Assembly (NCBI GenBank): GCA_051877855.1 | Contig: JBJEJH010000061.1 | Location: 122,981 to 186,980, forward strand | Reading direction: 5' to 3' | DNA from: MGBC120314 sp051877855 | GTDB lineage: Bacteria > Bacillota > Clostridia > Lachnospirales > Lachnospiraceae | DNA length: 64,000 bases | Program-made: the position numbers and the translations under genes | Notes under the pieces: generated by a model | What the model saw: the letters and a program-made list of their open reading frames with translations, nothing else | What the model was told of the DNA's origin: nothing | The model's database searches: none | Part shown: piece after piece, positions 60,564 through 64,000 of the stretch | Layout: every line of letters begins with the position of its first letter | How positions within the stretch are numbered: position 1 is the stretch's first letter

Positions 60564-61160
60564 CTACAATTCCACACGGCCATCCAGAGCACGAAGCAAG
60601 GTTACTTCATCTACACATTCCAGATCGCCTCCTACCGGCACGCCACTGGCAATTCGTGACACTTTAATTCCTGCCGGTTTAATTAACTTACTGATGTACA
60701 TTGCGGTGGTCTCGCCTTCCAGACTGGAATTCGTAGCAATAATCACCTCATCTACATCATCCTTCAAACGGCTCATCAACTCTTTTAACTTAATGTCATT
60801 CGGTCCGATTCCAAGCAAAGGTGAGATTGCACCGTGAAGTACATGGTACACACCCTCATACTTTCCCGTCTTCTCATACGCCGCCAGATCCTTGGTGGTC
60901 TCCACCACCATAATAACCTTATGATTACGTTTTTCGTTCTTACAGATCGGACAGATTTCTTCATCCGTCAATGTAAAACATTCCTTACAATACCTTACAT
61001 TTGCCTTGGCATCGGTGATGGCATTGGCCAGGGCCTTCACCTGTTCCTCGGGCATATTGATGATATGAAATGCCAGACGCTGGGCGGACTTTGGTCCGAT
61101 ACTCGGCAGATGGGCCAATTCCTCGATTAATTTATTTACATGACTGCTATATATATCCAT
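60564..61160 (-). CDS. recR: Recombination protein RecR
   Basis: 198 residues: the helix-hairpin-helix LPSIGPKSAQRLAFHI for DNA binding, a C4 zinc finger with CKECFTLTDEEICPIC, then the Toprim domain with VMVVETTKDLAAYEKTG and VIIATNSSLEGETTAMYI, and a C-terminal ATP-site-like segment (SRIASGVPVGGDLE). It works with RecF/RecO in gap repair. It has its own promoter and is the first gene of the operon that continues with the condensin genes. Confidence 0.95.
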   Translation of the reverse strand: MDIYSSHVNKLIEELAHLPSIGPKSAQRLAFHIINMPEEQVKALANAITDAKANVRYCKECFTLTDEEICPICKNEKRNHKVIMVVETTKDLAAYEKTGKYEGVYHVLHGAISPLLGIGPNDIKLKELMSRLKDDVDEVIIATNSSLEGETTAMYISKLIKPAGIKVSRIASGVPVGGDLECVDEVTLLRALDGRVEL

Positions 61161-61185
61161 TTTACTCTATTCCATCCTATCTTCC

Positions 61186-61207
61186 TATACCCTCTGCATA
61201 GGGTATA
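61186..61207 (-). promoter_or_regulatory. Hairpin in the recR leader
   Basis: TATACCCT (61186-61193) pairs perfectly with AGGGTATA (61200-61207) around a six-base loop, between the recR promoter and its start. It may stabilise the transcript start; no known regulator is recognised. Confidence 0.45.
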
Positions 61208-61240
61208 CAAAATCCCGGATTTACCCGAAATCTAAATTTC

Positions 61241-61269
61241 AGTATAGCACATTTTGCGCTTTTAAGCAA
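61241..61269 (-). promoter_or_regulatory. Promoter of the recR-condensin operon
   Basis: Minus-strand TTGCTT (61264-61269) and TATACT (61241-61246) with 17-base spacing, 80 bases before recR. Confidence 0.65.
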
Positions 61270-61313
61270 TAAATTAGGATTTGGGTGAAAATTGGGTGTA
61301 CATGTTAGATAGA

Positions 61314-61469
61314 GCCTGTATGCGTTATTATGTTTGAGAAAGCAGTTGTGCTAAACATTCCAAAGAGCCTCTAAGACGAACAAATCCCTTGCAAAACGAG
61401 GCAGGGGATTTGTTCAGAGTCTCTTTTCCATAGCACAAAATGCTTTCGAAAATATAAGAACTCCTACAG
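61314..61469. repeat. Long imperfect palindrome between ybaB and recR
   Basis: The 156-bp stretch is symmetric about 61396: GAACAAATCCC (61378-61388) with GGGATTTGTTC (61405-61415), AAAGAG with CTCTTT, TGTGCTA with TAGCACA, AAAGCA (61339-61344) with TGCTTT (61441-61446), and CTGTA with TACAG at the ends. It has no coding potential. It is unrelated in sequence to the 125-bp elements at 25507 and 28035. It looks like another mobile palindromic repeat or a structured RNA. It is the main content of the 429-base gap together with a promoter and a terminator. Confidence 0.7.
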
Positions 61470-61509
61470 ACCCATTTACGTCATGACAGAACTTCACCCG
61501 ATAACGCAA

Positions 61510-61539
61510 GAATCCGGGATTAATCATAATCCCGGATTC
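61510..61539 (-). terminator. Terminator-like hairpin after ybaB
   Basis: A perfect 13-bp stem, GAATCCGGGATTA (61510-61522) with TAATCCCGGATTC (61527-61539), loop of four. The T-run after it on the minus strand is short, on the plus strand better, so termination in the direction of ybaB is probable but not certain. A further copy of one arm (AATCCCGGATT) occurs at 61211. Confidence 0.6.
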
Positions 61540-61589
61540 TTTATATTTCCCTCTTTTCGGAAAAGGAGTTATATTATAAGATTTTTTCC

Positions 61590-61937
61590 TTAGAAAAGTC
61601 CGCCCATTCCGCCAAAACCACCTGTGATCTTAGCCATGGATGCCTGTGTCTCTTCTTCCATCTTACGAAGCGCCTCATTGGTTGCCGCAACAATCAAGTC
61701 CTCTAACATCTCGATATCATCCGGATCAACTACTTCAGGAGACAACTTCACCTTGGAAACTTCCTTCTTACCGGTTACGGTAACTTCTACCGCTCCACCG
61801 CCTGCGGTTGCAGTAAATTCCTTGCTCTCCAATTCCTTGGTGCTCTCTTCCATCTGACGCTGCATTCTCTGTGCCTGCTTCATCAGATTATTCATATTAC
61901 CGGGCATTGCTCCCGGGAAACCGCCACGCTTAGCCAT
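61590..61937 (-). CDS. ybaB: YbaB/EbfC family nucleoid-associated protein
   Basis: 115 residues: a Gly/Met-rich start, a helix with NLMKQAQRMQRQMEES, the central EFTATAGGGAVEVTVTGKKEVSKVKLSPEVV that marks the family, and DDIEMLEDLIVAATNEAL. The C-terminus is Gly-rich. It binds DNA as a dimer. It starts directly after the dnaX stop, the usual arrangement dnaX-ybaB-recR, except that recR is here separated by a 429-base gap with a palindrome. Confidence 0.95.
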   Translation of the reverse strand: MAKRGGFPGAMPGNMNNLMKQAQRMQRQMEESTKELESKEFTATAGGGAVEVTVTGKKEVSKVKLSPEVVDPDDIEMLEDLIVAATNEALRKMEEETQASMAKITGGFGGMGGLF

Positions 61938-63581
61938 TTAAAAATCCTCCTCGTTATCATCAACTTCTACTTCCATTGTAAACTGTGCGTCCACCTTTGT
62001 AAACCCAAAACTCTCTCCGTTATCCTCCGCACCCATAAATCGGACATCAAGATCCACCGATGAACCGTAACATTTGGCCACCGCTTCAAGAATTGCTTCC
62101 ACACTATCCTGGGTACTGCAAAAGTCCAGTGCAATATCCGAACATTCCGTAATGACTAATTCATTATCTCCGTTTCCAACCATCGCCTTCGTTCCGGACA
62201 GCAGCATTCCCACATCAGAGCGGTGAATATCCGACAATGTTGCAAGAATCTCCTTCCACATATCGGCAATTTTCTGGGTCTCCTGTTGTGACGGACGAAT
62301 CGGAGCCTTCCGCACAAGTTTCTTTTTGCCACCATGAACTTCTGCCCCTGTGCCACCCATACCGGAAATCATCTCGGGATCCATCCCTGCAGCTATCTTT
62401 GCAAGCATTTCCGGCGAGAGCGCGGTGCCCTGTTCCACCTTCTTCTCCAACTGGGCAATCCGATGAATCAATGATTCAAGATCACTCTCCATGGCAGGGC
62501 GGGTAAGCTTGATTAAAGCCATCTCAATCATGATACGTTTCTGTGTGGAATAACGAATCTGATTGGCTAATTCCGAGAAAACACGGATATAGCGCATCAA
62601 GACTTCCACTTCCACCATCCGGGCCTCTTCCTTTAACATCATCAATGTATCTGCAGAAACATCAATGACATCCTCCACACCCTCAGAAGTTTTCACCAGC
62701 AGAAGATTACGCATATACCAGGTAAAGTCCACCACCAGCTGATTCAGATCCCGTCCCTGCAGGATCAATTCCTCCAGCTGATAGATACACCCCGTGGTAT
62801 CTCCTTCGATAATCTTTCGAAGCAGTGCACTGAACACTTCATTGTCCACTGCTCCAAGAACTTCCAATACATTCTCATAGTTGAGATCTTTGCCCATATA
62901 AAATGCCAGGCACTGATCCAGAAGGCTCAATGCATCACGAAGAGAACCATCCGCAGCCTTAGCCACATAGCGAAGTGCCCTCTCCTCAACATTTAAATTC
63001 TCGATCTTCATCAATTCCGCAAGCCTTCCGGCAATGGTATCGATGGAAATTCGTTTAAAATCATAACGCTGACACCTGGAGACAATCGTTATGGGAATCA
63101 TGTGTGCTTCCGTGGTTGCCAGAATAAATATAACATAGGATGGCGGTTCCTCCAGCGTCTTTAACAACGCATTAAAAGCACTCGCTGAAAGCATATGCGC
63201 CTCATCAATAATGTAGACCTTATATTTACCTTCTGCCGGAGAGTACTGAACCTCCTCACGGATCTCACGAATATTGTCCACGCCATTGTTGGATGCCGCA
63301 TCAATTTCGATCAGATTCAAAGAGTTTCCTGCTGCGATAGCTTTACAACTGCGGCACTCTCCGCAGGGATTACCATCCACCGGATTCTCACAGTTCACCG
63401 CTTTGCCAAGGATCTTGGCAATGGTAGTCTTACCGGTTCCTCTGGTTCCGCAAAACAGATACGCGTGTCCCACACGATTATTTACAATCTGATTCTTCAA
63501 TGTTGTTACAATATGATCCTGTCCCTTGACATCTTCAAAGGTATTGGGACGGAACTTTCTATATAATGCTGTATAACCCAT
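61938..63581 (-). CDS. dnaX: DNA polymerase III subunit gamma/tau
   Basis: 547 residues: LYRKFRPNTFEDVKGQDHIV at the start, Walker A CGTRGTGKTTIAKIL, the zinc site with CENPVDGNPCGECRSC, Walker B VYIIDEAHMLS, sensor ILATTEAH and SRCQRYDFKRI. The C-terminal third is variable, as usual. It is the clamp-loader ATPase of the replisome. The ATG at 63581 (MGYTALYRK) is chosen over a TTG at 63593. A promoter-like TATAAT (63615-63620, minus strand) with TTTGTA 18 bases away precedes it. Confidence 0.96.
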   Translation of the reverse strand: MGYTALYRKFRPNTFEDVKGQDHIVTTLKNQIVNNRVGHAYLFCGTRGTGKTTIAKILGKAVNCENPVDGNPCGECRSCKAIAAGNSLNLIEIDAASNNGVDNIREIREEVQYSPAEGKYKVYIIDEAHMLSASAFNALLKTLEEPPSYVIFILATTEAHMIPITIVSRCQRYDFKRISIDTIAGRLAELMKIENLNVEERALRYVAKAADGSLRDALSLLDQCLAFYMGKDLNYENVLEVLGAVDNEVFSALLRKIIEGDTTGCIYQLEELILQGRDLNQLVVDFTWYMRNLLLVKTSEGVEDVIDVSADTLMMLKEEARMVEVEVLMRYIRVFSELANQIRYSTQKRIMIEMALIKLTRPAMESDLESLIHRIAQLEKKVEQGTALSPEMLAKIAAGMDPEMISGMGGTGAEVHGGKKKLVRKAPIRPSQQETQKIADMWKEILATLSDIHRSDVGMLLSGTKAMVGNGDNELVITECSDIALDFCSTQDSVEAILEAVAKCYGSSVDLDVRFMGAEDNGESFGFTKVDAQFTMEVEVDDNEEDF

Positions 63582-63614
63582 TCTAATCACCAATCTCTAT
63601 TCTTGCTACAAATT

Positions 63615-63644
63615 ATTATAGCTTTTTTTACTGAAATTTACAAA
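63615..63644 (-). promoter_or_regulatory. Promoter of dnaX
   Basis: Minus-strand TTTGTA (63639-63644) and TATAAT (63615-63620) with 18-base spacing, about 35 bases before the dnaX start and just after the SRP RNA terminator. Confidence 0.55.
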
Positions 63645-63704
63645 CAAATATCATTTTGATGTAATCTCAATATCACAGCAAGGCACACTGTCTTATCCGG
63701 TTTT

Positions 63705-63733
63705 AAAAAAATGCCGAGGTTCTCACCTCGGCA
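63705..63733 (-). terminator. Terminator of the SRP RNA
   Basis: Perfect nine-base stem TGCCGAGGT with ACCTCGGCA, four-base loop, followed by a run of T on the minus strand. Located between the SRP RNA body and dnaX. Confidence 0.9.
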
Positions 63734-64000
63734 AAAGTTTAATCCGCGCGGCTTACGTCGCATATCCACCCACAGACACATTCCCGCCAGTTAGCTCAGT
63801 CCAGGCAGCCTTGCGGCACACGAAAGGTTTCACTTAATGCTGCTTCATTCCTGACCTGACATGGTTCATGAATTTTCGTTGCACAAGACCCAGACGTCAA
63901 CACCACTTCTCGGGCGCCATCTGCAAATGCACATTCTCAGCTCGCCATCACCCCTGCTGTAGCGGATTGCAGGTACAGGGCACCGCTATCTCCCCGGCTG
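63705..64000 (-). ncRNA. ffs: Signal recognition particle RNA, large Firmicute type (5' end at or beyond window edge)
   Basis: The minus strand contains the Alu-domain-like start (GGGGAGATAGCGGTGCCC, CTGTACCTGCAATCCGCT, CAGCAGGGGTGATGGC). It continues with long helix arms and the helix 8 core with CCATGTCAGGTCAGGAATG and AAGCAGCATTAAGTG (63830-63866), where SRP54/Ffh binds. The apical GGAA tetraloop is present, closed by an A-T pair (AGGAAT) where CGGAAG is more common. The RNA ends in a perfect hairpin TGCCGAGGT/ACCTCGGCA (63712-63733) followed by T7, its terminator. Position next to dnaX is the usual Firmicute arrangement. Confidence 0.93.

Overview
The window looks like a chromosomal segment of a Gram-positive, probably spore-forming member of the Clostridia, most likely a Lachnospiraceae-type organism. 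The evidence is the SRP RNA (with its large Alu half)-dnaX-ybaB-recR order, the short archaeal-type ProRS, a SAM-I riboswitch ahead of metK, a PPi-type phosphofructokinase, a CotS-family protein, a YtvI-like permease and the moderate G+C. This placement is inference; no rRNA is present. Nearly all genes lie on the minus strand in tightly packed operons.

Region 1 (1-18342) is a surface-polysaccharide locus. Its minus-strand arm from 18342 down to 6441 starts with a complete ADP-L-glycero-D-manno-heptose pathway (gmhA, gmhB, a GT9 heptosyltransferase-like enzyme, hldE, hldD). It continues with a PEGA-domain lipoprotein, three GT2 glycosyltransferases, a polyprenyl-phosphate sugar-1-phosphate transferase and AsnB. 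A second priming transferase lies alone on the plus strand (4941-6344) behind its own promoter. A further minus-strand block (4716 to 1) holds a Wzz-like chain-length protein fused to an apparently dead BY-kinase domain, two membrane proteins, a WecG/TagA/CpsF transferase and a polymerase-like membrane protein cut by the window edge.

Region 2 (18403-40653) is mostly housekeeping: a CotS-like protein, cca, proS, a CheY/CheX-like pair, a YtvI-like permease, an RluA-type pseudouridine synthase, a HK/RR two-component system, metK with its SAM-I riboswitch, two tandem HD-GYP proteins, murA, an orphan membrane protein, a LysM/G5/M23 peptidase, a flavin reductase, a CBS-type pyrophosphatase, an HD protein and PPi-PFK. 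Two inverted copies of a palindromic 125-bp element (25507-25631 and 28035-28158) bracket the two-component system.

Region 3 (40753-49157) is a visibly more A+T-rich metabolic island. An operon for amino-acid uptake (ABC transporter) plus an Asp/Glu-type racemase, an aminotransferase and a ketopantoate-reductase-like enzyme diverges from an IclR regulator, an AEC transporter and a cytidylate-kinase-like protein. The divergent intergenic region carries strong promoters and a repeated CGAAACG palindrome that is the likely operator.

Region 4 (49215-64000) holds tkt, an 832-residue TPR/repeat/AAA-like protein, a three-gene condensin of MukBEF/Wadjet JetABC type encoded in an operon with recR, then ybaB, dnaX and the SRP RNA. 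The condensin lacks a JetD nuclease gene and is followed by the protein with a degenerate P-loop. This is the most unusual gene group of the window, together with the heptose pathway in an apparently Gram-positive cell.
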